Counted from the first letter of the stretch, positions 17,945 to 26,306 are shown. The stretch is 57,693 nucleotides of DNA from Hyphomicrobiales bacterium (GCA_021775835.1 JAJFHC010000270.1:1-57693); one strand, 5' to 3'. The notes: generated by a model from the letters alone, not told the origin. Translations and numbers: made by a program.

Positions 17945-18593
17945 GCGGATACTTGTCGTCGCGGTTGCTGTAATCGCGTTCGTGACATTTGGAGCGACCG
18001 CGCTCCTGTACAATCGCAACGATGGTTCCCAAACCGCATCTTTAACGCCGTTGGAGAGTACTCCGCTTGTTCGAGCACACTCTGTAGTGCTTGGTAAGAA
18101 GGATGCGCCCGTAACAATTGTTGAATTTTTTGATCCGGCATGCGAAGCGTGCCGCGCATTCCATCCAATCGTGAAGCAAATTCTCACCAAATACGAAGGT
18201 TCAGTTAAAGTCGTTCTGCGGTATGCAGCCTTTCATGAAGGGTCAGATGAGGCTGTGAGGATACTTGAAGCGGCACGATTGCAGGGACTCTTTGAACCTG
18301 TTCTTGAGGCGCTGTTGGAAAAGCAGCCGACGTGGTCAGCACACGGCGCACCTGATTTGAAAAAGGCCTGGCAAGCGGCTGGTGCAGCGGGACTGGATCT
18401 AACCAGAGCACGGAAGGAGCAGTTAATGCCGGAGATTACTGCAACACTCATTCAGGATGCCGCCGATGTTAAAAAAGTCGGCGTTGAGGGGACGCCGACC
18501 TTCTTTGTAAATGGAAAGCCGTTGCCGTCGTTTGGAAGCCAGCAGTTGGTGGACTTGGTTGTTAGCGAGATAGAGGCAAGCAACAAGAACTGA
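17937..18593 (+). CDS. DsbA-like thioredoxin-fold thiol oxidoreductase
   Basis: A 218-residue protein with an N-terminal signal anchor (MSKRILVVAVAVIAFVTFG). It has a thioredoxin fold with active site CEAC in FFDPACEACRAFHP and the cis-proline region VEGTPTFFVNGK. This is the disulfide-bond-forming DsbA/DSBA_2 type. It overlaps dsbB, its likely re-oxidant, by 8 bases. Periplasmic substrates are not known, but the cysteine-rich small secreted proteins and cysteine-dependent enzymes in this island are candidates. Confidence 0.9.
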   Translation: MSKRILVVAVAVIAFVTFGATALLYNRNDGSQTASLTPLESTPLVRAHSVVLGKKDAPVTIVEFFDPACEACRAFHPIVKQILTKYEGSVKVVLRYAAFHEGSDEAVRILEAARLQGLFEPVLEALLEKQPTWSAHGAPDLKKAWQAAGAAGLDLTRARKEQLMPEITATLIQDAADVKKVGVEGTPTFFVNGKPLPSFGSQQLVDLVVSEIEASNKN

Positions 18594-18668
18594 CAGAATT
18601 GGGCCGGAGCAACGTAAACGAGAACGACACAATCGTCTCGAGCGGCTCTGGCGAGCGGTACGGTAGTT

Positions 18669-19091
18669 CTATTTTTTGCGACAGTATAGCTCCAGCTTGT
18701 GGTTCACGATTTCGTAGCCATGACGTTCGGCAATCTGCTCCTGGATTGCTTCTATCTCTGCAGACTGAAATTCAATGATCTTGCCGCACTCGACGTCTAT
18801 TAGATGGTCATGGTGGGGTGTGTTAGCAGTCTCAAATCGCGCCGACAAACCCTCAAAAGTGTGGCGGTGGACGAGCCCTCTTTGCTCCAGTGCCGACAAG
18901 GTTCGGTAGACGGTTGCAAGGGAAACTGAGGTGTTGATTGCACGTGCCCGGCGTTGAAGCTCATTGGCATCAGGATGATCTTCGGCCTCGGCGATGACTT
19001 GCAGCAAAGCCATACGCTGGCGCGTAATGCGCACACCGTTCGAGCAGAGTGCGTCTTTGAGATTAATGGCCTGTTTGCTGATGTTTGCCAT
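18669..19091 (-). CDS. Fur-family metalloregulator
   Basis: A 140-residue Fur-family repressor. The DNA-binding part reads NGVRITRQRMALLQVIAEAE and the recognition-helix region SLATVYRTLSALEQRGLVH. The metal site region has TPHHDHLIDVECGK. The classical CxxC structural zinc pair is absent: there is one Cys in ECGK and one near the end (LYCRKK), so metal identity cannot be read. I start it at 19091 (MANISKQ), since the frame further upstream does not look like Fur. It is divergent from the peroxidase/ABC operon, with palindromic sites between, so it most likely represses that operon and itself. Fur versus Mur or Zur is unresolved. Confidence 0.88.
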   Translation of the reverse strand: MANISKQAINLKDALCSNGVRITRQRMALLQVIAEAEDHPDANELQRRARAINTSVSLATVYRTLSALEQRGLVHRHTFEGLSARFETANTPHHDHLIDVECGKIIEFQSAEIEAIQEQIAERHGYEIVNHKLELYCRKK

Positions 19092-19119
19092 GGCTCGACC
19101 ATATCCAGTTGCAATTCTT

Positions 19120-19177
19120 TTGCAAATAATATTTGCGAACGGTTCGCAATCGCATTGACAATTGCAACTCATTCGCA
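19120..19177. promoter_or_regulatory. Cluster of Fur-box-like palindromes
   Basis: Three related sites sit between the Fur-family gene and the peroxidase operon. GCAAATAATATTTGC at 19122-19136 is a perfect 6-3-6 palindrome. TTGCGAACGGTTCGCAA at 19133-19149 is a perfect 8-1-8 palindrome overlapping the first. TTGCAACTCATTCGCA at 19162-19177 is an imperfect relative. The shared half-site TTGCRAA resembles alphaproteobacterial Fur-type operators. Confidence 0.65.
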
Positions 19178-19253
19178 TAATCATTTTAATGAAATTGGCC
19201 GTATTGTTTTTCTCTCCTGCGTCGGCGCGCATTGATTTTGCTAGGAGTGTCCG

Positions 19254-21155
19254 ATGAATATTGGTTTGGGTAACGCTTTTAGCGCTGCCATTGGCGTTTT
19301 CATAACTGTTTTCGTTGCTTTTTCGGCTTCGGCCCATGTCGTTACCGAAGTGCCTTGGCATCCCGTCGCTGCAAGCTATCGGGTCATGCTATTCCTCGGA
19401 AATCTGAAGCCTTTGCCCTGGCACAAGATCCAAGCAGCTTTGGATAAGCCCTTGCCTGCGGCCGTCGGCTCGAAGTCGGCACTGCAAAAGCTGCGTGAAC
19501 TGGGCAGCGAAGACGGCGGCGACGCGGGGGCATCCATAGTGAAGGCGATCTCAAATCAGGACCGGCAGTCGCTTTACGCCGCAGCGACGCGCACATTGTC
19601 CTGGTCCTTGCGTCGCCATCTCGAATTGGCGACCGAGAAGCTGAATGTTCCGGGTCAGGCGGTTCGCCATGTAGAGGAGGCTCAGTCCCTTTACCGCGCT
19701 CTCGGCGATTTCATTCGACAGGCAGACGGCAAAGCCTACCAGGATCTTGGCCGCGCCTGGCTGGCGCTGACCAGCAGTCTTGGCTCTGCAGGGATCGGAG
19801 GCCAAGGAAAACGCATCGCGAACGAGGGTCGGTTTGCCGAAGCGCGAGATATAATCGACTCTTATCTTGTGGCTAATTTCGAGCCATCCAAATTCATTCC
19901 CCGTGAAGAACTGGCGCCTGTTCCGGAAAGCATTGTTGCGGCCGGCCGCAAGGTCAAACTCGCACCTTGGCTACCACCCGGCACCAATCTCAATGATCAG
20001 GATCCGTTGCCGTTGCTGGTGTTGAACTTCGAAGAACGCGGCATTGATGAAAAGAACCTGCCCCTAATTGCCTACGGCGACATGCTTTTCGACAGTCCTG
20101 TGATATTCGGTCAACCGGCGCGTTCGCTCGGCGTGACATGTTCGACCTGCCACAACCGATCTGACATCAATCAGTCGTTCTTCATTCCCGGCATCAGCCA
20201 TCAGGCAGGCGCGGTCGATGTCGATGGCGAATTCTTCAACCCGTTGTTCAACGATCGGCGAAGCGACAGTTTGGACATCCCCTCGTTGCGTGGCTTGCGA
20301 TTCACAGGTCCCTATGGTCGCGATGGCCGTTTTGGCAGTCTGCGCGACTTTACGCGCAACGTCATCGTAAGCGAGTTCGGGGGGAAGGAACCGACTCCGT
20401 TTATACTCGATGCAATGGTTGCCTATCTGTTGGAATTCGATTTCCTCCCAAACTCAAGAATCGAAGGGAGTGGGCGGCTGACTGCAGACGCCAATGCATC
20501 GGCCAAGCGAGGAGAAGAACTGTTCCGCAAGCCTTTCGAGCAAATGGACGGAAAGTCCTGTGCCACATGTCACATTCCTTCCGCCAACTTTCTCGACCGC
20601 CGTACCCATAATATCGGTTCCGCCGACGAAACTTACAAAGGCAGCCGTGGATCCGCCTTTGACACACCCACGCTGCTGGGGGCCAACTTCACTGCGCCTT
20701 ACTTCCACGATGGATCGCTCCCTACTTTGACTAGCGTTGTTGACTGGTTCGACAATCGCTTCAAGCTGCAACTGAAAGAAACAGAAAGGGCCGATCTTAC
20801 GGCCTATCTGCAAACGGTGGGTGATGCCGATGAGCCTTATGAAGTCTACAAGGGCAAACACACGCCGTTCCGCCTCGCCTTCGAAGAACTGACTACGTTT
20901 GCCAGCACACTCGACAAATTGCTGCCGGCGCGTGATGCCTATCATGCAAAACTGATGATCGACACCGTGGCGCCCGACTTGTCCGCAGATGCCAGCGGAA
21001 TGGCAAATCTGCCGGCAAAACCGAGAGTCTATGAGCTGGCAACAATTCTCACAAAAGTTGGCGAGGCAATCGATCGCAGCGACTGGAATGAGGCAGAGGC
21101 CCGCTGGAGCGAGTTCAAGCAACGGGAGGAGCAGTATGACTCTTCAATGTACTGA
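19254..21155 (+). CDS. Diheme cytochrome c peroxidase/MauG-type protein with long helical N-terminal domain
   Basis: A 633-residue secreted protein (signal peptide ending ASAHVV). The C-terminal part has the two CXXCH haem sites of the CcpA/MauG family: CSTCH in GVTCSTCHNRSD and CATCH in KSCATCHIPSAN, with PSLRG and DTPTLLG elements between and after. About 230 residues precede the first haem, mostly helical (ELATEKLN, EEAQSLYRALGDFIRQ), reminiscent of the imelysin-like domains fused to periplasmic iron-uptake proteins; this is only a resemblance. The Fur-type palindromes upstream and the co-transcribed ABC transporter suggest a role in metal oxidation or uptake. RBS AGGAG precedes 19254. Confidence 0.85.
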   Translation: MNIGLGNAFSAAIGVFITVFVAFSASAHVVTEVPWHPVAASYRVMLFLGNLKPLPWHKIQAALDKPLPAAVGSKSALQKLRELGSEDGGDAGASIVKAISNQDRQSLYAAATRTLSWSLRRHLELATEKLNVPGQAVRHVEEAQSLYRALGDFIRQADGKAYQDLGRAWLALTSSLGSAGIGGQGKRIANEGRFAEARDIIDSYLVANFEPSKFIPREELAPVPESIVAAGRKVKLAPWLPPGTNLNDQDPLPLLVLNFEERGIDEKNLPLIAYGDMLFDSPVIFGQPARSLGVTCSTCHNRSDINQSFFIPGISHQAGAVDVDGEFFNPLFNDRRSDSLDIPSLRGLRFTGPYGRDGRFGSLRDFTRNVIVSEFGGKEPTPFILDAMVAYLLEFDFLPNSRIEGSGRLTADANASAKRGEELFRKPFEQMDGKSCATCHIPSANFLDRRTHNIGSADETYKGSRGSAFDTPTLLGANFTAPYFHDGSLPTLTSVVDWFDNRFKLQLKETERADLTAYLQTVGDADEPYEVYKGKHTPFRLAFEELTTFASTLDKLLPARDAYHAKLMIDTVAPDLSADASGMANLPAKPRVYELATILTKVGEAIDRSDWNEAEARWSEFKQREEQYDSSMY

Positions 21156-22044
21156 TCTGACCAGACCCGTATTGACACGCCGAAAACTGTTTAGCGGTGT
21201 TCTGGCTGCCGGTCTAAGCTCTCTGGTGTTGAGCCGTACACAGGCGGGAGAAAACAAGGAGCTTGTTCTCGCCTTTATACCGCAGGAAAATCCGGAAAAA
21301 CTCATTGGCGACATCGGTGTTATCTCGGGATATTTGCAGCGCGAGATTGGTATCCGTGTGCGCGGCTTCGTCACCAGCGACCACGCAACCGCCGTTGAGG
21401 CATTGCGGAACGGCGATGCCGATGTTTCCTTCATGGGGGCACTGCCGTTTGTGATCGCTGAACGGGAAGTGGGAGCCGAAGTTTTGCTGTCGGAAGTTTA
21501 CCGGGGCGCGCCCACATATCGGGGGCGAATATTTGTACGGCGTGGATCGGAGATCAACAGTCTTGCCGATTTGCGCGGCAAGTCAATTGCCTTTGCCGAT
21601 CCCATTTCAGAATCCGGCTATCTTTATCCGCTGGAGACCTTCGTCAAAGCAGGGCTTGTCAAGCGCGGTGACGATCCAAAGTCATATTTTGGTGAAATGT
21701 ACTTCGCCGGTGGTTACCAGCAGGCGATGCAGGCGATGGCAACGGGTTTGGTGGATGCGGCCGGTGCAAGTCAGTATGCCGAACTGCTCCTGTCTCCTCA
21801 GCAGCAAGCCGAGGTGAAGTGGATCGCAGAGACACGTCCGATCCCGTCTCATACGGTGATCGGGCGGCGTGGCCTGGACCCCGTGCTGCGAGAGAAGTTT
21901 GTCGCTGCGATGCTGAATCTGAACCAGCCCGCGTACAGGGCACTTCTAAAGCATGTCTACAGCCCGGACGGTTACGTCCCGGCCAACCCTGACGCTTTCG
22001 ACGATGTCAGGCAGCTCGCAATTGCCTACGGGCTATTGAAGTGA
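21136..22044 (+). CDS. PhnD-like periplasmic substrate-binding protein
   Basis: A 302-residue exported binding protein of the phosphonate/phosphite-type family. It has a Tat-like signal (LTRRKLFSGVLAAGLSSL). Motifs typical of PhnD relatives include ALRNGDADVSFMGALPFV, LADLRGKSIAFADPISESGY and GLVDAAGASQYAE. Start 21136 is set by a strong RBS (GGAGGAGC) and overlaps the peroxidase end by 20 bases. No phosphonate C-P lyase genes are nearby, and its operon is led by a diheme peroxidase behind Fur-like sites, so the cargo may be a metal complex rather than phosphonate (inference). Confidence 0.85.
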   Translation: MTLQCTDLTRPVLTRRKLFSGVLAAGLSSLVLSRTQAGENKELVLAFIPQENPEKLIGDIGVISGYLQREIGIRVRGFVTSDHATAVEALRNGDADVSFMGALPFVIAEREVGAEVLLSEVYRGAPTYRGRIFVRRGSEINSLADLRGKSIAFADPISESGYLYPLETFVKAGLVKRGDDPKSYFGEMYFAGGYQQAMQAMATGLVDAAGASQYAELLLSPQQQAEVKWIAETRPIPSHTVIGRRGLDPVLREKFVAAMLNLNQPAYRALLKHVYSPDGYVPANPDAFDDVRQLAIAYGLLK

Positions 22045-22051
22045 GGCACTC

Positions 22052-22825
22052 ATGACAAACGACGTCCCCCACCTTCAATTGCGCGACATCTCTTATACCT
22101 ATCCGGGTAGCCCCGCGGCCGTTCTTTACATTGGTTCACTTGAGATTGAAGCCGGCGAAAAGGTGGCGCTGGTTGGAGCGAGTGGCGCCGGCAAGACCAC
22201 GCTGCTCAAGTTGATTGACGGCCGGCTTCTCGGTTGGTCGGGAACGGCGAGGGTTCTGGGCCGTCCATATATGTCCCATCGACGCCCGCCACGGCGTTCC
22301 CGGGCGGACATTGGGTTCGTGTTCCAAGAATTTGCGCTTATCGACCGTTTGACGGTAGTTGAGAATGTGCGCATTGGCCGGTTGGGACGCACAGATCCAC
22401 TGCGTTCTCTGGGCGGATACTTCAACGAACGAGATAAAAGTGCCGTCGAACGCGCGGTCGAAGATGTGGATCTGCAGGAATTGTCCGATGTGCGAGTAGA
22501 TCGATTGAGCGGCGGTCAGCGCCAACGGGTCGGAGTGGCGCGGTGCCTGGCACAAGAACCTCGGATCCTGATTGCCGATGAGCCAGTCAGCAATCTTGAT
22601 CCGTCCGGTGCAGAAAGCATTCTCGGGCTGTTGAAGGCATCGGTCGAAGACCGCGGCGCGACATTGATTGTTAGCTCTCATCAGCCGAAGCTCGCTTCAG
22701 GATTTGTCGATCGCTTCTTAGGACTGAAGCACGGCCGCATTGTTTTTGATCGATCTGCTGGCGGTTTGTCGTCAAAGGATTTGGCGGAGATTTATGGATT
22801 GCAACTTGCGAAGCCGGCAGCGTGA
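22052..22825 (+). CDS. PhnC-like ABC transporter ATPase
   Basis: A 257-residue nucleotide-binding subunit. Walker A is GASGAGKTTLLK, the Q-loop region is IGFVFQEFALID, the ABC signature is [15 protein letters not shown], Walker B is ILIADEPVSNLD and the H-loop lies in LIVSSHQP. The segment between Walker A and the signature has the length typical of PhnC. It lies 7 bases after the binding-protein gene and 24 bases before the permease gene, so the three form one transporter. Confidence 0.93.
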   Translation: MTNDVPHLQLRDISYTYPGSPAAVLYIGSLEIEAGEKVALVGASGAGKTTLLKLIDGRLLGWSGTARVLGRPYMSHRRPPRRSRADIGFVFQEFALIDRLTVVENVRIGRLGRTDPLRSLGGYFNERDKSAVERAVEDVDLQELSDVRVDRLSGGQRQRVGVARCLAQEPRILIADEPVSNLDPSGAESILGLLKASVEDRGATLIVSSHQPKLASGFVDRFLGLKHGRIVFDRSAGGLSSKDLAEIYGLQLAKPAA

Positions 22826-22849
22826 CAACCTCTACAACCGACGGTAGCT

Positions 22850-23638
22850 TTGGTGGCAACGAAACGGATTGAACAGCAGCCGAGACCGAGGGAGTGGACG
22901 AGTTTCGGCGTGCTCATTGTTTTCGGAATGCTGGTGGTTTGGGGTCTGTTTGACACGGGGCTTGATCCGGCGCGCATTGCCACTAGCGGCCCACGCATTC
23001 TGGCATTCCTGGAGCGAATGTTTCCTCCGGATTGGTCCGTTCTTCCAACGGTTGTCGAAGCTTCATTGGAGACGTTCCATATCGCTTTCCTGGGGTCTGT
23101 CGCTAGCATATTTTTTTCTCTGATTTTGGGCACTCTTGCCGCTCAGACGGTGACGCCGCCCATCGTACATGTGCCGGCAAAGTGGCTGCTTGCCACGATC
23201 CGCGCCGTCCCGCTCATTCTCGTTGCCATGCTCATGGTCGGAGCTGTCGGTCTGGGCCCGTTGCCGGGCATTCTCGCCATCGCCTTTCATTCCACGGGAA
23301 TGTTGGGCAAGTTCTACGCAGAGGCAATTGAAAGCGTACCCGCGCAATCACTGGAATCGCTCGACAGCGCAGGGGCCACATGGCTGCAAAAGATGCGGTT
23401 TGGCGCGTGGCCGCACATGGCACCGGACCTTGTTCGTGACACCTTGTTCCGATTCGAACTTAACGTGCGAGAATCTCTCGTGCTTGGATTGGTGGGTGCT
23501 GGCGGCATCGGCTTTTACATCCAAACCTACGTCCGCGCGTTCCAGTATGACAAGGCAGCGACACTGACGATCGTCGTTGTTGTGTTTGTGGTGTTGATCG
23601 AGGCCGGGAACAACCTTGCGAGAGCATCGTTAAGGTAG
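22850..23638 (+). CDS. PhnE-like ABC transporter permease
   Basis: A 262-residue inner-membrane permease with about six transmembrane segments and the ABC-permease EAA loop (YAEAIESVPAQSLESLDSAG). The start is uncertain: a TTG at 22850 followed at once by GTG at 22853; no ATG gives a better N-terminus. It completes the transporter with the PhnC-like ATPase and PhnD-like binding protein. Stop TAG at 23638. Confidence 0.9.
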   Translation: MVATKRIEQQPRPREWTSFGVLIVFGMLVVWGLFDTGLDPARIATSGPRILAFLERMFPPDWSVLPTVVEASLETFHIAFLGSVASIFFSLILGTLAAQTVTPPIVHVPAKWLLATIRAVPLILVAMLMVGAVGLGPLPGILAIAFHSTGMLGKFYAEAIESVPAQSLESLDSAGATWLQKMRFGAWPHMAPDLVRDTLFRFELNVRESLVLGLVGAGGIGFYIQTYVRAFQYDKAATLTIVVVVFVVLIEAGNNLARASLR

Positions 23639-23894
23639 CCTGTGAACAACTCTTGATTGCTCTTGGCGACCTGTTTGACACGACGTGGCCCGGTTCGAGC
23701 CGGACGAAAGAGCCTTTCATTGATTTGCTGTTTAATCCGCGAGCGACATTCATCCGGAATGTACAAATGTCTTTCTGCAAATGCATTGGGTAGGATCACA
23801 GCATCCACACCTGTGCCTGTTTCTCGGACGCCTGCATGATGGAGCTTTCAGCGCGGAGCAACGGCGGGCGGAGTTCCCCCAGTTTGAGGGGCAG
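23639..23894. other. Intergenic region with a reverse-strand gene fragment and an IS end
   Basis: On the minus strand a frame reads VDAVILPNAFAERHLYIP, then QINERLFRPARTGPRRVK. It looks coding but was not identified and has no intact start or end. Near 23870-23890 there is a small hairpin (TCCCCC..GGGGCAG) next to the IS3 remnant, possibly an IS end. Confidence 0.3.
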
Positions 23895-24095
23895 TTAAAG
23901 GCTAGCAGATTCTAGTCGCTCATCGACGCTCTTTTCGAAGTCTATCGGCGATTGATAACCGAGTTCGGAGTGACGCCAACCGGGATTGTACCAACCTTCG
24001 AAAAACCGGAAGATCGCCATGCGCGCCTCAGCATTGGTCTGGAACTTACGCCTGTCGAGGAGTTCGCATTCAAGCGTTGCGAAGAAAGTCAGCAT
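23895..24095 (-). pseudogene. C-terminal remnant of an IS3-family transposase (OrfB)
   Basis: About 66 residues read FFATLECELLDRRKF, MAIFRFFEGWYNPGWRHSEL and GYQSPIDFEKS, the standard C-terminus of IS3-family OrfB integrase-core transposases. The upstream DDE core and OrfA are missing. The frame is cut at about 24095, where unrelated membrane-protein sequence begins on the other strand. Confidence 0.8.
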
Positions 24096-24103
24096 GTCTT
24101 CTT

Positions 24104-24254
24104 GATCAATTCGTTTCTGATTCGTGCCTCTTTTTGGGCTGTATTGGTTATTGGCCTGATCGACGTCAGCCTTTCGATGTTACGCAGTGAAGGCCTCCTC
24201 AATAGCGACTTTGGAGAAACGCTCGCAGTGCAACAACGCGTGACATATCGTTGA
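24104..24254 (+). pseudogene. Possible fragment of a TRAP-transporter small permease
   Basis: The frame reads NSFLIRASFWAVLVIGLIDVS and continues SMLRSEGLLNSDFG. It resembles the N-terminal transmembrane segment of the long DctQ type of TRAP small subunit, but I only have about 45 residues. It is truncated at both ends, upstream by the IS3 remnant. TRAP genes of related type occur at the other end of the window (52864-57629). The text quoted here is abbreviated to key residues. Confidence 0.35.
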
Positions 24255-24340
24255 ATTTCTAGAGACGCCGGTTTAGTCTGGCGATCTTCGCCCGTATGTC
24301 TGGTAGATGCCAAACAGCATTGTGGCCTGGAGCTTGGATA

Positions 24341-24922
24341 ATGGACACTGTCCTCTCGCTGATCAACGACTACGGAGTATTTGTTTATCTGCTCCTCTTC
24401 GGATACTGCGCGCTGAAAAGCGGGGCGTTGCCGCTCTTTGGAGGCTTTGCAGCGCAGACCGGGGCTTTGGATTTGGGCCTGGTCGTCGTCGCCACGTTTG
24501 CAGGTGGTTATATTGGCGATGAGGTGCGCTTTGCCTTGGCTCGCCGGTACGGCACAGGTTTCCTTGCCTCGAAACCTCGGCTTGCCGATCTGATGAAGAG
24601 GGCTTCTGTGTTGCTGGATGGCTATGGCTCAGCCTATATCTTCCTCTACCGCTATCCAAAAGGAATGCGCACTATTGGCGCGCTTCCGGTGGGATTGACG
24701 AACATCACTTGGCAGCGGTTTACAATTTTGAATGGGGCTTCGGCGTTGGTGTGGGCGGGTTTGCTGATCGGCGCAGGATATCTGTTTGGCGAAGCGGTCG
24801 AACAGGCTGTGAAGGACGGTTGGGGCCTGTGGAGCGTCGGCTTGCTCCTCGTATTTCTTGGGGCAACTGCTTTCGCTTGGTGGCGCATCTCAAGTCGAGC
24901 AGACAAGCCGCTTGGAACCTGA
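24341..24922 (+). CDS. DedA/SNARE-associated (VTT-domain) membrane protein
   Basis: A 193-residue inner-membrane protein with the VTT/DedA fold: re-entrant GGFAAQTGALDLG, GGYIGDEVRFALARRYG and YRYPKGMRTIGALPVGLTNI, where the family's conserved R, G and P residues are found. DedA proteins act in undecaprenyl-phosphate or phospholipid recycling and membrane homeostasis. The ATG at 24341 begins the first amphipathic segment (MDTVLSLINDYG). It stands alone between the mobile debris and the defence island. Confidence 0.85.
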   Translation: MDTVLSLINDYGVFVYLLLFGYCALKSGALPLFGGFAAQTGALDLGLVVVATFAGGYIGDEVRFALARRYGTGFLASKPRLADLMKRASVLLDGYGSAYIFLYRYPKGMRTIGALPVGLTNITWQRFTILNGASALVWAGLLIGAGYLFGEAVEQAVKDGWGLWSVGLLLVFLGATAFAWWRISSRADKPLGT

Positions 24923-25261
24923 AGGGCGCTGAGCTTGACTGCGATCAATGGCACATAAGAGAAATGTCTGTCGCTGCCTCATCACGGCAGGACCACCCCC
25001 GAAAGCCGACGTAAAGGATACGCTCGTATGTTACCCTGAGCCGATCTGCCGAAAATCTTGATGCCAATCGAAGTCGCGTGTCACGATAAACTTAGTTGAC
25101 TGCTAAACGGTTTGACGAGTTTCCAGTCTGAACAAACTTGGCTAATGTCCACCGTACCGGCAGCAGGCCAAAACGAACAACCCGATCAGCAGGCGCAGAA
25201 AGTAGCATAAACTACGCCAAATCCTGTCCAGCGATTGGGGAGTAGCTCACTGAACACAGCG
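24923..25261. other. Intergenic region, left border of the defence island
   Basis: About 340 bases without a recognisable gene, RNA or clear repeat. It separates the DedA gene from the XRE gene at the start of the defence island. No integrase or direct repeat was found. Confidence 0.35.
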
Positions 25262-25576
25262 TCATTGTTTTTGCCGTCTATGCAATTGCATGGCAGCACG
25301 CATCAAAGCCCGGAATGTGCTGGAGGAACGCACGGCCTGGATCAGCTCCAACTCCAAATCTTTCAGCGAAGCATCGGCTGGCTTGCCTCCTTGGAGCAAG
25401 CTCTCGATCTTGGCTCTGAGTTTGCTCGATAGCGGTGCTTTGCCGGCCATCACCTTCGACAAATGCGCTTGGTGAACTCCCAAGGACGACGCCAACTCGA
25501 CCTGCGTCAGCTCTTCCTTCTGCTGACGCGTTTTTAGAGCCGCGATGATCGGGTCGTTCTTGCTTGTCATATGCAT
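25262..25576 (-). CDS. XRE-family regulator, divergent from the OGG/QueC operon
   Basis: A 104-residue Cro/CI-type DNA-binding protein. The HTH is ELTQVELASSLGVHQAHLSK followed by VMAGKAPLSSKLRAKIESLL. The C-terminal half is helical with a basic end (HRRQKQ). It could start at 25576 or 25570 (MHM or MTS). It is divergent from the glycosylase gene, with only 34 bases between the start codons; the two direct repeats in that gap are probable operators. It is the likely repressor of the operon. Confidence 0.85.
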   Translation of the reverse strand: MHMTSKNDPIIAALKTRQQKEELTQVELASSLGVHQAHLSKVMAGKAPLSSKLRAKIESLLQGGKPADASLKDLELELIQAVRSSSTFRALMRAAMQLHRRQKQ

Positions 25577-25594
25577 TACATATATGCTTTACAT
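25571..25594. promoter_or_regulatory. Direct-repeat operator between the XRE gene and the glycosylase operon
   Basis: ATGCATTACAT (25571-25581) and ATGCTTTACAT (25584-25594) are 11-base repeats with one mismatch, starts 13 bases apart. They lie within the start region of the XRE gene and directly ahead of the glycosylase start, so binding would block both promoters. Confidence 0.5.
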
Positions 25595-25610
25595 AATGGA
25601 GAGCAATACC

Positions 25611-26306
25611 ATGCATTTTCGATGTTTTGAACCAGAGGACGAGGTCGTTCCTGGTGTGCGGTATGGTCGTCAAGAGTGGGTCCCAACACCGGCGTACTGG
25701 GCGGCAATGGCTGACCTCGAAGGTGACGAGGTCGACGACTACGTTAGCCCGCGAGGAACTCCATTGGCAGAGGATCTCGCATTCTGCGTTCTGGGCGGAT
25801 ATGGGGTGAAGATGGAGCTTAACCGCGCTGCGTGGGAACGGTTGGACGAGGTTGGAGCACTCCGAGCCGACGATGTCCCAAGCGCAGCCGAATTCGAGGC
25901 CTTACTCAGCGAGCCACTTTTGGTGAATGGTAGGCTGCACAAATATCGTTATCCAAAGCAGAGGTCTGGACGCCTGCACTTCGCGCTCAAGGCCATTCGG
26001 GATACTCCACCCGATACGAAAGATCCGATGGTTTTTCGAAGCAGTATGATGGAGTTGCCGGGCATCGGGCCTAAGACGGCGTCCTGGATCGTCAGGAATC
26101 ATATCGGCAGTGACAACGTAGCAATTCTGGACGTGCACGTTCTACGTGCCGGTACGATGATCGGTCTCTTTCCCGAAACATACCGCCTCCCAGGTGACTA
26201 CGAAGCACTAGAGCTAAAGTTTCTCAAGTTTGCCCAGGCTCTTCAGGTCCGTGCATCAATTCTCGACGCTATCATGTGGCGAGAAATGCGAATATTGTTC
26301 GGATAA
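25611..26306 (+). CDS. OGG-like HhH-GPD DNA glycosylase/lyase, first gene of a putative defence operon
   Basis: A 231-residue protein. The C-terminal half has the helix-hairpin-helix of base-excision glycosylases, MELPGIGPKTASWIVRN (residues 147-163), with Lys155 at the OGG1-type nucleophile position, and the catalytic Asp174 in VAILDVHVLRAG. So it should be a bifunctional glycosylase/AP lyase. The N-terminal 110 residues are not recognised. It starts at 25611 behind GGAGAG. Unlike housekeeping Ogg, it opens an operon containing QueC- and PfkB-like proteins. OGG-like genes are known accessory genes in type IV CBASS. It may excise a modified base or protect host DNA from one. Confidence 0.85.
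   Translation: MHFRCFEPEDEVVPGVRYGRQEWVPTPAYWAAMADLEGDEVDDYVSPRGTPLAEDLAFCVLGGYGVKMELNRAAWERLDEVGALRADDVPSAAEFEALLSEPLLVNGRLHKYRYPKQRSGRLHFALKAIRDTPPDTKDPMVFRSSMMELPGIGPKTASWIVRNHIGSDNVAILDVHVLRAGTMIGLFPETYRLPGDYEALELKFLKFAQALQVRASILDAIMWREMRILFG

Noticed and set aside
20454..21122. Minus-strand frame of over 200 codons in the peroxidase gene
   Set aside because: Antisense to a clear diheme peroxidase; no family motif.
19254..23638. Phosphonate uptake operon
   Set aside because: The transporter is PhnDCE-like, but a diheme peroxidase leads the operon and no phn catabolic genes are nearby; the Fur-type sites favour a metal role.
23650..23808. Minus-strand peptide VDAVILPNAFAERHLYIP
   Set aside because: It looks like coding sequence, but its ends run into the permease gene and IS3 debris, and I cannot assign a family. 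Recorded only as debris.
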